From Psychrobacter urativorans (lineage in GTDB: Bacteria > Pseudomonadota > Gammaproteobacteria > Pseudomonadales > Moraxellaceae): a DNA stretch of 64,000 nucleotides. The stretch spans positions 18,234 through 82,233 of the forward strand of contig NZ_CAJHBR010000017.1 of the NCBI RefSeq assembly GCF_904846695.1, written 5' to 3'. Shown here piece by piece: positions 37,551-47,936 of the stretch. A program made the position numbers and the translations under genes. Position 1 is the first letter of the stretch, and each line of letters opens with the position of its first letter. The notes under the pieces are model-generated. The model worked only from the letters and a program-made list of their open reading frames with translations, was not told where the DNA came from and made no database searches.

Positions 37551-38765
37551 ATGAGTTTTTTGCGTATGAGTGAGTTGAATCTTACTGACAAAGTGGTGTT
37601 GATTCGTGAAGATTTGAATGTGCCTATTAAAGACGGTAAAGTTGCCAGTGATGCTCGCTTACAGGCGAGTCTCCCTACTATAAGAATGGCTTTGGATAAA
37701 GGTGCAGCAGTTATTGTTTGTTCTCATTTAGGTCGTCCGACAGAAGGTAAGTTTGAGACTGTTTATTCATTAGCACCGGTAGCTGAGTACTTGACCGAGC
37801 AATTGGGCACCCAAGTGGCTCAACCGGTCACAGTTAATAGTGATTACTTAAAGCAAAAAGTAGCCGTTAAAGTCGGTGAAGTAGTACTTTTAGAGAACGT
37901 ACGCTTTAATGAAGGCGAGAAGAAAAATGATCCAGCACTGTCTGAGCTTTATGCTGCTCTTGCGGATGTATTTGTGATGGACGCTTTTGGTACAGCGCAC
38001 CGTGCTCAAGCCTCAACAGAAGGCGTCACCCAAGCTATGCGTCAAGCAGGTAAAACGGTTTGTGCCGGTCCATTGCTAGCCGCCGAACTTGATGCTTTGA
38101 GCCAAGCTTTACAGACTCCGGATCAGCCAATGCTAGCTATCGTTGGGGGCTCGAAAGTCTCTACTAAGCTTGAAGTGCTGCATAGTTTGGCGACTCTATG
38201 TAGTCAGATTATCGTTGGCGGAGGCATAGCTAATACCTTTTTAGCAGCACAAGGTCATAGTGTTGGCGCTTCTTTGTATGAGCCTGACTTACTAGATACA
38301 GCACGTGAAATCATGACGAAGACTGATATTTTATTACCTGAATATGTGGTAGTCGCTAATAAAAATGAGATCGATTTTGCCGACTTTACCGGCTCTCTAC
38401 AAAAAGCCACTGCGACTATCAAAGCGGTCGATGCAGTCGATAGCGACGATATGGTCTTAGATATTGCCCCGCAGAGCGCTGAGAAGCTGGCGCATGCTAT
38501 TAGTCAAGCTAAGACTATTTTATGGAATGGTCCTGTTGGGGTCTTTGAAGTGGATGCTTTTGGTGCCGGTACGCAGATATTAGCGCAAGCAGTAAAAGAT
38601 AGTGCAGGATTTTCAATCGCTGGCGGCGGCGATACTTTAGCGGCGATAGATAAGTATCAAGTAGCCGACGGAGTAAGCTATATGTCGACAGGCGGCGGTG
38701 CTTTCTTAGAATTTGTAGAAGGCAAAGTATTACCAGCAGTGGCTGCATTGCAGCTTCAGTCTTAG
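37551..38765 (+). CDS. pgk: Phosphoglycerate kinase
   Basis: A 404-aa glycolytic kinase making ATP from 1,3-bisphosphoglycerate. [45 protein letters not shown] and [16 protein letters not shown] bind the 3-phosphoglycerate. The C-terminal domain has [22 protein letters not shown] and GGGDTLAAI for the nucleotide. Full length and canonical; AGGAG ribosome site. Downstream genes of unrelated function follow after about 100 bp. Fba lies 1.6 kb further on. Confidence 0.98.
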   Translation: MSFLRMSELNLTDKVVLIREDLNVPIKDGKVASDARLQASLPTIRMALDKGAAVIVCSHLGRPTEGKFETVYSLAPVAEYLTEQLGTQVAQPVTVNSDYLKQKVAVKVGEVVLLENVRFNEGEKKNDPALSELYAALADVFVMDAFGTAHRAQASTEGVTQAMRQAGKTVCAGPLLAAELDALSQALQTPDQPMLAIVGGSKVSTKLEVLHSLATLCSQIIVGGGIANTFLAAQGHSVGASLYEPDLLDTAREIMTKTDILLPEYVVVANKNEIDFADFTGSLQKATATIKAVDAVDSDDMVLDIAPQSAEKLAHAISQAKTILWNGPVGVFEVDAFGAGTQILAQAVKDSAGFSIAGGGDTLAAIDKYQVADGVSYMSTGGGAFLEFVEGKVLPAVAALQLQS

Positions 38766-38865
38766 CATTGATTTGAATGCTGACAACCCCTCGCAGAGTT
38801 TGCTACTATGCATGCTCATGTTTTGCGATTTATGATTTAGCTTCTATTATTTAGGTGATCAAATT

Positions 38866-39399
38866 ATGGCCAAGAATGCCTTGCAGGCGCAACTTTTAAA
38901 AGCGGGATTGGTTGATAGCAAAAAAGCCAAGCAAATAAGCAAGCAGTCTCAACATGCTAAGCGTACTGGCGACTCATCGAACCTAGAAGCTAAAAAGGCA
39001 TTGGCAACTGCGCAAGCGGAGAAGATGGCCAAGGATCAAAAGCTTAATCAAGAAAAACAACAAGTCTTAGAGCAAAAAATGCTAAAAGCTAATATTGTAC
39101 AAATGATTAAGCAGCATCAGATTGCCGACACTCGAGGTGAGGTTGCTTATCAATTTAGCGATCAGTCAAAAGTAAAAAAAATATATATCACTCAAAAGCT
39201 CTATGATCAAATAGTGGCAGGCCATGTGGTTATTGCAAGTTTAGAAGAAAACTATGCTTTGCTCCCTCGTCCTTTAGCCGATCGAATTAATATTAAAATG
39301 GAAGGTTTTATTGTAGTAGCTAATGACAGCTCACAGGTTGAACTAGAGACTGATGATCCTTATGCTGCTTATGTGATACCAGATGACTTGATGTGGTAA
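38866..39399 (+). CDS. DUF2058 family protein
   Basis: A 177-aa soluble, strongly basic protein of the DUF2058 (YaiL-like, nucleoprotein/polynucleotide-associated) family. The N-terminal half is a charged Lys/Gln helix starting NALQAQLLKAGLVDSKKAKQ. The C-terminal half has the conserved YQFSDQSKVKKIYIT and YALLPRPLADRI segments and ends in DPYAAYVIPDDLMW, as in relatives. Function unknown. Possibly downstream of pgk in the same transcript. Confidence 0.85.
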   Translation: MAKNALQAQLLKAGLVDSKKAKQISKQSQHAKRTGDSSNLEAKKALATAQAEKMAKDQKLNQEKQQVLEQKMLKANIVQMIKQHQIADTRGEVAYQFSDQSKVKKIYITQKLYDQIVAGHVVIASLEENYALLPRPLADRINIKMEGFIVVANDSSQVELETDDPYAAYVIPDDLMW

Positions 39400-39577
39400 T
39401 AATAATTTTGCCGCTATAAAAATAGTTTTAAAATTATTTATAGTGACTATTATTAAGCAGGTCTTATTTGTTCTTATATTGTTATTGACTTTGAGATTTT
39501 TATTGCAAGTGCTATTTGCTAGATATAGAATAGCGCAATTATAGATGCTGAAATGCATTATTTACTAGAGGTCTATT

Positions 39578-39961
39578 ATGTTAAAACGTCATTTGTTACT
39601 TGCTAGCTTACTTGCTGGTACTTTTGCAGTTACCGCTTGTAGCCAACAAACTGAAGATCAAGCTGCAGATACTGCTGCGTCTGCTGGTGATGATATTGCT
39701 GCTAATACTGAAGCTGCTACTGCTGAAGCTGAAGTTGCTGCTCAAAATACTGGTGCGAAAATTAATGATAGTGCAGAGAATGCTGGCGTCGCTGTTTCTA
39801 ATGCGGCCGATAATGCAGGCGAAGCTATCACTGACGGTACTAATAAAGCCGTTGCCTCTACAGCAGCAGTAGTTGCTGATGGTGCAAGTTCAGTTGCTGA
39901 AGGCGCGTCTAATGTTGCTGCTGATGCAGAAGCTAAAGCACCTACTGATCAACAGTACTAA
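39578..39961 (+). CDS. Small alanine-rich lipoprotein
   Basis: A 127-aa predicted lipoprotein with a lipobox in AVTACSQQ (C21). The mature part is about one third Ala with Asp/Glu/Asn/Thr, arranged in 11-residue-like repeats (ADNAGEAITDGTNKA, AEGASNVAADAEAKA). That composition resembles LEA/hydrophilin or Lpp-like helical lipoproteins. No known domain. It could be an envelope stress or spacer protein; this is only a guess. A very strong terminator follows. Confidence 0.8.
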   Translation: MLKRHLLLASLLAGTFAVTACSQQTEDQAADTAASAGDDIAANTEAATAEAEVAAQNTGAKINDSAENAGVAVSNAADNAGEAITDGTNKAVASTAAVVADGASSVAEGASNVAADAEAKAPTDQQY

Positions 39962-40030
39962 TCTTTATAGACGCCCCTTAACACCTAGTCGATTATGATC
40001 GGCTATTAGGTAGTCATAAATATAAGCTGT

Positions 40031-40088
40031 AAATCATAAACACAAAAAAGCCTTAGTGAATTCTAAGGCTTTTTTGTGTTTATGATTC
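40031..40088. terminator. Very long bidirectional terminator
   Basis: A 26-bp perfect inverted repeat (AATCATAAACACAAAAAAGC and so on, with its complement) around a 6-nt loop GAATT, with internal A/T runs. It follows the Ala-rich lipoprotein gene. Confidence 0.93.
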
Positions 40089-40200
40089 ATGTTTTATCAA
40101 CAAAAACTTATGAGCAGTAAGTGGTCATTATTGGTTAGCGCTTTAGAACCTAGCAGACTATAAAATAGCGTCATATCCACTACGAGTAGCGGTTAAATTT

Positions 40201-40209
40201 TGTTATAAT
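40201..40209 (+). promoter_or_regulatory. Candidate extended -10 promoter of fba
   Basis: TGTTATAAT, a perfect extended -10, 118 bp before the fba ATG. No matching -35. The same nonamer stands before glnS. Confidence 0.6.
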
Positions 40210-40326
40210 CAACAGCGTTAACAGCTGCACTACCTATTATCGAAAGATAGTAGAAAACAGCAAGCAAAGATATTTACTAAACTTGCTTGTTAAAACAGTC
40301 GCTAAAATCCAATCAGAGAGTGTTCC

Positions 40327-41364
40327 ATGGCTTTAATTTCCCTACGTCAACTTTTAGATCATGCCGCTGAGCACAGTTATGGTGTTCCTGCTTTTAATGT
40401 CAATAATCTAGAGCAAATGCGCGCTATTATGATGGCAGCAGACAGCTGCGACTCGCCCGTTATTGTACAAGCTAGTGCTGGAGCACGAGGCTATGCAGGT
40501 TCAGCGTTTTTACGCCATCTAATTACTGCCGCTATCGAAGAGTGGCCACATATTCCAGTAGTGATGCATCAAGATCACGGCATGTCGCCAGCAGTATGCC
40601 AGCGTTCAATTCAGCTCGGGTTTTCATCAGTGATGATGGATGGCTCACTTGGTGAAGACGGCAAAACACCGATGGATTATGACTACAATGCTAGCGTAAC
40701 TCGTGAAGTGGTTAAATTAGCTCATGCTTGTGGCGTTTCAGTAGAAGGCGAAATTGGCTGTCTAGGCAGTCTAGAGACCGGCATGGCTGGTGAAGAAGAT
40801 GGCTCTGGCGCTGAAGGTGTTTTGGATCAAGAGCAGTTATTAACTAGTGCTGATGAAGCAGAACAGTTTGTCAAAGATACCAACGTCGATGCGTTAGCTA
40901 TCGCTATTGGTACTAGTCATGGTGCTTATAAGTTCACTCGTCCACCGACTGGTGATATTTTATCGATTGAGCGAGTAAAAGAGATTCATGCCCGTATTCC
41001 TAATACTCATTTAGTGATGCATGGCTCGTCATCTGTACCCCAAGAGTGGCTAAAAGTTATCAATGAATACGGCGGTGACATTGGCGAGACTTATGGCGTC
41101 CCTGTTGAGCAAATCGTTGAAGCGATTAAACATGGGGTACGTAAGGTCAATATCGATACAGATTTGCGTCTAGCATCGACAGGGGCCATTCGTAAGTATC
41201 TAGCCCAAAATCCAAGCGATTTTGATCCTCGCAAATACTTTAAAGCCTCAATGGTAGCGATGTCTGATATCTGTACTAATCGCTTTGAAGCTTTTGGTTC
41301 AGCGGGACAAGCCCATAAAATCCGTGCGATAAGTCTAGAAGGTATGATAGGTTTTTACCAATAG
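40327..41364 (+). CDS. fba: Fructose-bisphosphate aldolase, class II
   Basis: A 345-aa zinc aldolase cleaving fructose-1,6-bisphosphate. [29 protein letters not shown] (Zn His), [26 protein letters not shown] (Zn His), [10 protein letters not shown] and the [14 protein letters not shown] loop binding the phosphate are all present. This sequence type (Calvin-cycle-like FbaA/CbbA, about 345 aa) is the common one in this family of bacteria. Own promoter; ruvA starts 61 bp later and may be partly co-transcribed. Confidence 0.97.
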   Translation: MALISLRQLLDHAAEHSYGVPAFNVNNLEQMRAIMMAADSCDSPVIVQASAGARGYAGSAFLRHLITAAIEEWPHIPVVMHQDHGMSPAVCQRSIQLGFSSVMMDGSLGEDGKTPMDYDYNASVTREVVKLAHACGVSVEGEIGCLGSLETGMAGEEDGSGAEGVLDQEQLLTSADEAEQFVKDTNVDALAIAIGTSHGAYKFTRPPTGDILSIERVKEIHARIPNTHLVMHGSSSVPQEWLKVINEYGGDIGETYGVPVEQIVEAIKHGVRKVNIDTDLRLASTGAIRKYLAQNPSDFDPRKYFKASMVAMSDICTNRFEAFGSAGQAHKIRAISLEGMIGFYQ

Positions 41365-41425
41365 ATAACTATTGCCATTTGATTTAACTGCAGCTCATTG
41401 CATCACGTATAGCAGGTAGCAACTT

Positions 41426-42046
41426 ATGATAGGACTGATCACTGGCCAAGTACAATATTTGCTAGCACCGACCGCTTGTGTAATGACAGCGTCTGGTGTT
41501 GGTTATGATATCGAACTGCCACTACCGTCATTTTGCCAGTTACAGTTGAATCAGCAAGCTAGCATCTGGACGCATTTTCATGTACGTGAAGATGCGCAGC
41601 TGCTGTATGGCTTTATCGATCGCAAAGAGCGTGATGTGTTCCGTCAGTTGATCAAGATCAATGGGGTTGGGGCAAAAATGGCGCTGGCTATGCTCTCTGC
41701 TATGTCAGCAGCCGAGCTTAAGATGCATGTCGAACAAGATTCAGAAGTGGCTTTGACTCGTATTCCGGGTATTGGCAAAAAGACAGCGCAGCGCTTACTT
41801 ATCGAGCTCAAAGACAAGCTAAAAAATATTGAGGTCGATAGTAGCTCGCTAGAATTTTCTATGCAGCCTGCTGCGGTGTCACATGAAGGCAGTATTATTG
41901 CCGAGGTGGAAGGGGCATTGATAAGTTTAGGCTATAAAGAAAAAGAAGCTCAGCAAGCGATCAAGGCCGCTAAAAGTAACGGCGAGACCTTTGCCGATAC
42001 TCAAGGGTTGTTAAAAGCAACGCTTAAGCAGCTGTCTGGATTCTAA
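41426..42046 (+). CDS. ruvA: Holliday junction helicase subunit RuvA
   Basis: A 206-aa junction-binding protein. OB-fold domain 1-62 (MIGLITGQVQYLLAPTACV), two helix-hairpin-helix motifs (LIKINGVGAKMALAML, ALTRIPGIGKKTAQRLL) and the C-terminal RuvB-contact domain (GALISLGYKEKEAQQAI). It targets RuvB to Holliday junctions. Followed by a hairpin (42120) and then ruvB. Confidence 0.97.
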   Translation: MIGLITGQVQYLLAPTACVMTASGVGYDIELPLPSFCQLQLNQQASIWTHFHVREDAQLLYGFIDRKERDVFRQLIKINGVGAKMALAMLSAMSAAELKMHVEQDSEVALTRIPGIGKKTAQRLLIELKDKLKNIEVDSSSLEFSMQPAAVSHEGSIIAEVEGALISLGYKEKEAQQAIKAAKSNGETFADTQGLLKATLKQLSGF

Positions 42047-42119
42047 GCCAGAGTGGTTTTAGCTTTTATAGCTGCTAGCAGCGTGTTATAAGCTAAAGCC
42101 GCGCTGCACCAGTATATTT

Positions 42120-42148
42120 AAGCGACACTAGTTGTCGCTTATTTTTTT
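42120..42148 (+). terminator. Terminator-like hairpin between ruvA and ruvB
   Basis: AAGCGACA / TGTCGCTT stem with a 5-nt loop, then ATTTTTTT. It implies ruvB is at least partly transcribed separately. Confidence 0.8.
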
Positions 42149-42231
42149 GCTAACTATTAATGTATGAGGTTTTGCATGACTTCTTGATGGAGTTTGGTTA
42201 TGCTATTTACTCTCCCTATATTCTTTAAACA

Positions 42232-43227
42232 ATGATAAAACCTATGATGCAAGACCGTTTGATCAATCCACTAGAAGGAGCTGGCGACGCTCCGGATTCT
42301 AATATTCGCCCTGCATTGTTGGCGGAGTATATCGGCCAGCCGGTAGTGCGTGAACAGATGGAAGTGTTCATTAGTGCGGCGCGTGCGCGTGATGAGGCCT
42401 TAGATCATACGCTTATTTTTGGTCCTCCAGGCTTAGGTAAGACCACCCTTGCTAATATTATCGCTCGTGAAATGGGGGGTAATCTGCGTGCCACCTCAGG
42501 ACCAGTGCTTGAGCGTGCTGGTGATCTAGCGGCGATGTTGACTAACTTAGAAGCTGGTGATGTATTGTTTATCGATGAGATCCATCGACTTAGTCCCGTG
42601 ATTGAAGAGATCCTATATCCGGCCATGGAAGATTTTCAGCTGGATATTATGATCGGTGAGGGGCCGGCTGCCCGCTCTATTAAGCTTGAATTACCGCCCT
42701 TTACCTTAGTTGCTGCTACCACCCGAGCAGGCTTATTGACTTCGCCTCTACGAGATCGTTTCGGCATTGTACAACGCTTAGAGTTCTATAATATTGAGGA
42801 TTTGACTACTATTGTCAGTCGTGCTGCTCGTCTTATGCGGGTTTCTATGAGCCCAGATGGTGCAGTAGAGATTGCTCGTCGTGCCCGTGGTACCCCTAGG
42901 ATTGCTAACCGCTTGCTGCGCCGAGTGCGTGATTATGCGGAGGTAAGAGGGGATGGTAGTATCAATGGCGCTATCGCTGGTAGCGCACTGGACATGCTAG
43001 CTGTGGATCGACGGGGTCTCGATCATTTGGATCGACGCTATATTGAGATTTTGCATGAGCGCTTTGATGGTGGTCCTGCTGGTGTTGAGGCTATAGCGGC
43101 AGCCATGGCTGAGGATAGGGGAACGCTTGAGGATGTGATTGAGCCGTACCTAATTCAACAAGGTTATGTATTACGTACCGCTCGTGGTCGAGTACTGACC
43201 CAAATGGCTATTGATCAGATGTTGTAG
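42232..43227 (+). CDS. ruvB: Holliday junction helicase motor RuvB
   Basis: A 331-aa AAA+ branch-migration motor. Walker [10 protein letters not shown] (64-72), Walker [11 protein letters not shown], sensor [19 protein letters not shown], arginine finger region, and C-terminal winged helix [25 protein letters not shown]. The first Met (42232) lacks a strong ribosome site; ATGs at 42244 and 42247 would drop 4-5 residues. A long untranslated gap separates it from ruvA. Confidence 0.96.
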   Translation: MIKPMMQDRLINPLEGAGDAPDSNIRPALLAEYIGQPVVREQMEVFISAARARDEALDHTLIFGPPGLGKTTLANIIAREMGGNLRATSGPVLERAGDLAAMLTNLEAGDVLFIDEIHRLSPVIEEILYPAMEDFQLDIMIGEGPAARSIKLELPPFTLVAATTRAGLLTSPLRDRFGIVQRLEFYNIEDLTTIVSRAARLMRVSMSPDGAVEIARRARGTPRIANRLLRRVRDYAEVRGDGSINGAIAGSALDMLAVDRRGLDHLDRRYIEILHERFDGGPAGVEAIAAAMAEDRGTLEDVIEPYLIQQGYVLRTARGRVLTQMAIDQML

Positions 43228-43315
43228 CTTAGATTAATAATAGTCTAGATTGAAGGCTTTGTCCCTAAAAAGCATTGCCCTTTAAAAGCATGGCCCTTTA
43301 GAAGTACTATAAGCA

Positions 43316-43356
43316 AAAAGCGCTTACTTTAAATCAATAAAGTAAGCGCTTTTTTA
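43316..43356. terminator. Bidirectional terminator after ruvB
   Basis: Perfect 16-bp stem AAAAAGCGCTTACTTT / AAAGTAAGCGCTTTTT, 8-nt loop, between convergent ruvB and the FAD oxidase gene. Confidence 0.95.
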
Positions 43357-43457
43357 GGTTCACGGTCTTTTTCTCAAGTTCTCAACAGCTTTTCTTAATG
43401 AGTTTCGCCTAGATTCGCTTTATGATTATGCTATTACCTGATTATACTATTACCTGA

Positions 43458-44888
43458 TTATGCTACTACTTCTAGAGGCTGCGGCCATATCTTACCCGGG
43501 TTTAGAATATTTTTGGGATCGAGTGCAGCTTTAATGGCTTGCATCATGGCGATAGCTTCACCGTGCTCTTGAGCCATATACTTCTGCTTGCCTTGGCCAA
43601 TCCCATGCTCACCAGTACAAGTACCCTCCATCTCGATAGCACGAATAGCTAAACGACTGATAATACCGTCAGCGGTCTCGATTTCTAAAGGGTCATCAGT
43701 ATTGACTAGTAGTAAAACATGAAAGTTTCCATCGCCAACATGACCAACGATAGGACCAATCATGCCAGACGCTGCAATGTCTTTTGCAGTAGCGCTAACA
43801 CATTCTGCTAGACGTGAAATAGGGACACAAGCATCAGTGGACAGCGCACTAGCTTCAGGCCGCAGCGCAGAACTGGCATAATAAGCATTATGGCGAGCTT
43901 GCCATAGACGTTTGCGCTCAGCTTCATCCGTATCCCAAACAAAATCACTACCACCAAATTCTTCAATGATCTCAGTAAAGGTTTGCGCTTGTTCATGGAC
44001 ACTAGCTTCACTGCCATGGAACTCCACAAACAGCGTAGGAGTCTCAAGCAAATCTAGCTGGTCATAGAGATTGCAGGCTTTTACTTGCAAGGCATCTAAC
44101 AGTTCGATACGAGCAATAGGTAGACACATCTGAATAGTAAGCATCACCGCCTGACAAGCATCTTCGACAGTCTGAAAGTGACAAATACCACTGCCTATAC
44201 ATTCGCTTAATCCAAACAGCTTGAGAGTGACTTCTGTGACGATACCTAAGGTACCTTCAGAACCTATCATCAGCCGAGTTAAATCATAACCTGCAGCCGA
44301 CTTTTTAGCGCGTGTCCCAGTGCGAATGATAGCACCAGTCGCTGTTACCACTTCAAGCGCTAGTACCACATCCTTCATAGTGCCATAACGTACGGCATTG
44401 GTACCTGAAGCACGAGTAGCGACCATACCACCGATGCTCGCATTAGCACCGGGATCTATCGGAAAAAACAAACCAGTATCACGCAAATAATGATTAAGCT
44501 GCTCACGAGTAACGCCCGGCTGCACAGTAACCGTTAAGTCTTCACTATCAACTCGTAAGATAGCGTCCATAGTATGCATATCGATGCACAGTCCACCAAA
44601 AGGCGCATTGAGTTGACCTTCCAAGGAGGAGCCAATGCCAAAGGCAATGACTGGCATCTGATATTCACTACAAATCGCCACAGCAGTCGCTACATCTTGC
44701 TTATCATAAGCGGTGAGTACCGCATCCGGTGGCTGATTGGCAAGCCAAGTCATCGTATGACCATGCTGCTCACGTATAGTTTGATTAACGCTTAGCTGCT
44801 TACCAAACTGTGCCTGTAAAGCCGCAATAGCTGCGCTGTGATCTGTATGCGTAGTTTGACTATCAGGGTTAGTAATGACATCGACCAT
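43458..44888 (-). CDS. FAD-linked oxidase, D-lactate dehydrogenase/GlcD-like
   Basis: A 476-aa flavoprotein of the GlcD/D-2-hydroxyacid dehydrogenase family. The PCMH FAD domain (about 55-235) has FGIGSSLEGQLNAP, DPGANASIGGMVATRASGTN and GSEGTLGIVTEVTLKLFG. The C-terminal cap has VGHVGDGNFHVLLL (active-site His), CTGEHGIGQGK and LDPKNILNPGKIWP. It most resembles D-lactate dehydrogenase (cytochrome), oxidising D-lactate to pyruvate. Glycolate or 2-hydroxyglutarate remain possible substrates; no glcEF neighbours. Stands alone. Confidence 0.88.
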   Translation of the reverse strand: MVDVITNPDSQTTHTDHSAAIAALQAQFGKQLSVNQTIREQHGHTMTWLANQPPDAVLTAYDKQDVATAVAICSEYQMPVIAFGIGSSLEGQLNAPFGGLCIDMHTMDAILRVDSEDLTVTVQPGVTREQLNHYLRDTGLFFPIDPGANASIGGMVATRASGTNAVRYGTMKDVVLALEVVTATGAIIRTGTRAKKSAAGYDLTRLMIGSEGTLGIVTEVTLKLFGLSECIGSGICHFQTVEDACQAVMLTIQMCLPIARIELLDALQVKACNLYDQLDLLETPTLFVEFHGSEASVHEQAQTFTEIIEEFGGSDFVWDTDEAERKRLWQARHNAYYASSALRPEASALSTDACVPISRLAECVSATAKDIAASGMIGPIVGHVGDGNFHVLLLVNTDDPLEIETADGIISRLAIRAIEMEGTCTGEHGIGQGKQKYMAQEHGEAIAMMQAIKAALDPKNILNPGKIWPQPLEVVA

Positions 44889-45010
44889 GGATCAAATACC
44901 TTATTAAAAAACATCTCAAAAATTCTAGCAGGGCTTTTTAAGCCACTATTAATACTCTAAGCAAGAGTCTAACAACAGTGCTATCTGTCAATGCTATATG
45001 GAGTCAACTG

Positions 45011-46669
45011 CTAAGATAAGATACGCCAAACCACAATTAGCAGCGCAAAAATATAAAAAATAGGCGCAAACCAACCGACTTGGGTAGCCGCGGCAATAGT
45101 TATACCAAAACCTGCCAATGCTAGCCAATCACGACGACGGTCATTGAGCATATCAGCACGCAGCTGTTGTATCTCACGCAGCTGACTGTCTTGTCTTGAG
45201 CCTTGTGAGGCTAAGCTCTGTAGACCTTGATCAAGTAACTTGGGAATGTCAGTAGCAGATAATAAAATCTCTGGCAGCTGCCCCCGTAGCTGTTGTAAGT
45301 TACGCACCGGATCAAGCTGTTCTTTAATCCAGCTGCTCAGAATCGGCTTAGCCAATGACCAGATATCCAAATCAGGATACAAGTCGCGGCCGAGACCCTC
45401 AACATGGACCAAAGTCTTAAGTAGCAGCATAAGCTGTGGCGGAATACTCATATGATGACGGCGAGCAATATCTAATATCTGCATCAATACTCCAGCGAAA
45501 TCTATCTCATTAATAGACTTGTTGAGCATAGGGCCGACAGTACGGCTCATATCGCGCATCAATGCGTGCTTATCGGCACTAGGTGGTATCCAGCCAGCAC
45601 GGCTGACGATATCGACCATAGCGCTAAAGTTATTATTCATTACTGCTAATAACATCCGCGCCACTATCAACTGATCATCTTTAGATAGCGTACCCATAAT
45701 GGCGCAATCAAGCCCGATATAGCGTGGGGCATGACCTAGATCAACGTTTGTCATATCTGCCGTGAGCATTTGCACTGGTGGGGTTTCTACGAATACGTTA
45801 CCCGGATGCATATCGGCATGAAAAAAGTTATCACGAAAGACTTGGGTAAAAAAGATAGTTAAACCCATCTCTGCTAATGCAGCACGATCGTAACCTAGCT
45901 GATCGAAGACTTCAACTTGCGAGATAGGTACCCCTTGAATACGCTCCATGACCATAACGTTCTTGGCAGCATCATAGACTTCTGGTACATACATCAACGC
46001 TGAATCTAAGAAGTTATTGCGCATCTTAGTAGTATTGTCGGCCTCTAAGGTTAAGTCGAGCTCATTGAGCATCACTTGCCGATAGTCTTCTACTAAGTCA
46101 ATAATATGCAACGCCCGTGCTGCTTCTATACGCGCAGATACCCAACTGGCCAGCTCACGCAACAGCTCAAAGTCAGTAATGATAGTCGCACGAATATCAG
46201 GACGAACGACTTTTACTACTACTTCACGACCGTCATGTAAGGCCGCCGTATGCACTTGGGCGATAGAGGCGGCTGCCAAAGGCTTTAAGTCAAAGCGTGC
46301 GAATAGGGTGTCGATAGACAGACCTAGACCTTGCTTAGGATCTTGAATTTGAGCAATAGCTATTTCAGGAGCAAAGGATTTGACCTTATCTTGCAGCTGG
46401 ATTAATTGATCAATGATGTTAGGGGGCACTAAGTCACGACGAGTAGAGAGCAGCTGACCTAACTTAAGAAACAGGGTGCCCATATCTTCGAGCGCATACT
46501 TAATACCATTAGGCTGATGCTTTTTGCCCCAAGCAGCAGGATGCAAGCGAATCAACCGTGCTAGTGGTTGTAGCGGCGCTGCATCTTCGACAGGGAAGTG
46601 GGTATCAATGCGGTAGCTTGCGGCAATTCGCCACAATTCGAGTAAACGTTTTCTATGAGATAAAAGCAT
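45011..46669 (-). CDS. ubiB: Ubiquinone biosynthesis protein UbiB
   Basis: A 552-aa atypical kinase/ATPase needed for ubiquinone synthesis. KLGQLLSTRRDLVPPNI is the KxGQ motif; AAASIAQVHTA is the Ala-rich loop, followed by VVVKVVRPDI with the ADP lysine. Catalytic HADMHPGNVF and VGLDCAIMG are the active-site Asp regions. A C-terminal hydrophobic pair (about 520-550) anchors it to the inner membrane. It is the last gene of ubiE-ubiJ-ubiB, but 456 bp of non-coding DNA separate it from ubiJ. An ATG near codon 1 with AATGTCCC spacing is weak. Confidence 0.95.
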   Translation of the reverse strand: MLLSHRKRLLELWRIAASYRIDTHFPVEDAAPLQPLARLIRLHPAAWGKKHQPNGIKYALEDMGTLFLKLGQLLSTRRDLVPPNIIDQLIQLQDKVKSFAPEIAIAQIQDPKQGLGLSIDTLFARFDLKPLAAASIAQVHTAALHDGREVVVKVVRPDIRATIITDFELLRELASWVSARIEAARALHIIDLVEDYRQVMLNELDLTLEADNTTKMRNNFLDSALMYVPEVYDAAKNVMVMERIQGVPISQVEVFDQLGYDRAALAEMGLTIFFTQVFRDNFFHADMHPGNVFVETPPVQMLTADMTNVDLGHAPRYIGLDCAIMGTLSKDDQLIVARMLLAVMNNNFSAMVDIVSRAGWIPPSADKHALMRDMSRTVGPMLNKSINEIDFAGVLMQILDIARRHHMSIPPQLMLLLKTLVHVEGLGRDLYPDLDIWSLAKPILSSWIKEQLDPVRNLQQLRGQLPEILLSATDIPKLLDQGLQSLASQGSRQDSQLREIQQLRADMLNDRRRDWLALAGFGITIAAATQVGWFAPIFYIFALLIVVWRILS

Positions 46670-47125
46670 GGGACATTGTTACTCTAAGTAGATAGCGAAA
46701 GTCATTATAAAACCAGATAAGCAATAATATCATGGTCAAGATGCTTTAAGAAAGGCTGGCAGGTATAAAGTAGCAGCTAAGCTACCTATTGATTAGCTAT
46801 CATAAGTTAGTTTTTAGTTTTTAGATATTGAGATTATAAGGATTTGTAGCAAGAATCTAGGCAGTGGGTATTCAATAGCGAATAGTCAGCAAACGGCTAA
46901 GCTCAAAAAAGGCTTTGGGGCAGTCCTACTAAAATATAAATAGGGTTATATTAAAAAAGCTGATGAAGGGGTTGCCGCCTTTAGGGAGAACCATGCCGAT
47001 GATTTTCAGGACGGCTTGGCTACTGTGACTGCCGCTAAGTAACAATTTATTAGTAATAAAATAGGCAACCTAATACAGAGAGCTGTAGATTAAGTTGCCA
47101 GTGCTTTAAAGGTCGATGTCGATAA
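46670..47125. other. Intergenic region between ubiB and ubiJ
   Basis: 456 bp splitting the usually compact ubi operon. It contains a plus-strand remnant (46912-47042) resembling a WG-repeat protein and otherwise nothing recognised. Confidence 0.55.
46912..47042 (+). pseudogene. Decayed WG-repeat fragment
   Basis: In one frame the DNA reads KGFGAVLLKYK, stop, then GYIKKADEGVAAF, RENHADDFQDGLATVTAAK and a stop. DFQDGLATV is the typical motif of WG-repeat beta-solenoid proteins (WGYID...DFxDGLAxV). The stop at 46941-46943 and the lack of a start show it is a relic. Only about 44 codons, so the call is tentative. Confidence 0.35.
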
Positions 47126-47860
47126 TTATGGAGTATTTCTAAGCCGTGCTTGCTCAGCTCTAATAGCCATAAGTTTGGCTTCTTCACGCTCAACGTCAGC
47201 GCGTAATCTAAGCAATTGCTGCTTTAAATCATTGGCTTCAGCCTTTTCAGTAGGGTCAGGCTCATTAGTGCCCGCTACCTCATTGGCCCAATCGCTAACA
47301 TCATCAAAGGCACGCTTAGCAGTATAGCGCAGTCCGAATTTGAGCTGCGATATTAGTAACTGTAGCTGACTAGCTAATGGTTTACCAATGATAGGCTCAA
47401 GCTGTCCGGCGACATCAGGATCGAAACCTGCTATGAGCTGTTTTAGTTGCATCAGTACAGTGTAGTCGCCAGCGATAGGTAGATTACCCTCAGCACCACG
47501 GATTAGATTCAATAGCTGTGCAGGGTTATCAACAGTGATAGTACAGTCAGGACGGCTATGACCAATACTTGCCATAGCCGCATCAGCGCGTGCCCGTTCA
47601 TCGATAGAGTGCTGATTAGTACTATAATCAGTACTGTAAGAAGAACCACCACGTGGCTCAAAAACGCTATCAGTAGTCACCGGCTCAAAACGCAAGCGCT
47701 CATGATTGAAGAGGATATCCAGATGAATCTCAGGTAAGGCCATCTCTAAGCGTAGTACTTTGCCCGCTAAAGGAGCTAGTCCTGCTTTGGTAATCTCATC
47801 ACTTGCGATAGCGAGGTTAATGAGCTTTTCGGCACCGGCCAGTAGTAATACCGTAATCAT
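47126..47860 (-). CDS. ubiJ: Ubiquinone biosynthesis accessory factor UbiJ (SCP2 domain)
   Basis: A 244-aa protein with an N-terminal SCP2 lipid-binding domain (about 1-165) and a C-terminal coiled region (ANDLKQQLLRLRADVEREEAKL). UbiJ with UbiK scaffolds the soluble Ubi complex and holds the polyprenylated intermediates. It follows ubiE by 76 bp on the same strand, the conserved order. A polar Ser/Thr/Tyr insert (about 72-95) breaks the SCP2 domain and is not in E. coli UbiJ. Confidence 0.88.
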   Translation of the reverse strand: MITVLLLAGAEKLINLAIASDEITKAGLAPLAGKVLRLEMALPEIHLDILFNHERLRFEPVTTDSVFEPRGGSSYSTDYSTNQHSIDERARADAAMASIGHSRPDCTITVDNPAQLLNLIRGAEGNLPIAGDYTVLMQLKQLIAGFDPDVAGQLEPIIGKPLASQLQLLISQLKFGLRYTAKRAFDDVSDWANEVAGTNEPDPTEKAEANDLKQQLLRLRADVEREEAKLMAIRAEQARLRNTP

Positions 47861-47936
47861 AAGATTCCCACCTGTTGAATTAAATTTATCTGAACGACAA
47901 TACTATCCTACCAGCCGCTGCATTTTTGAGCAGCGA

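Noticed and set aside
39343..39558. 71-codon minus-strand ORF after the DUF2058 gene
   Set aside because: AT-rich, low-complexity, no ribosome site, overlaps a real gene end.
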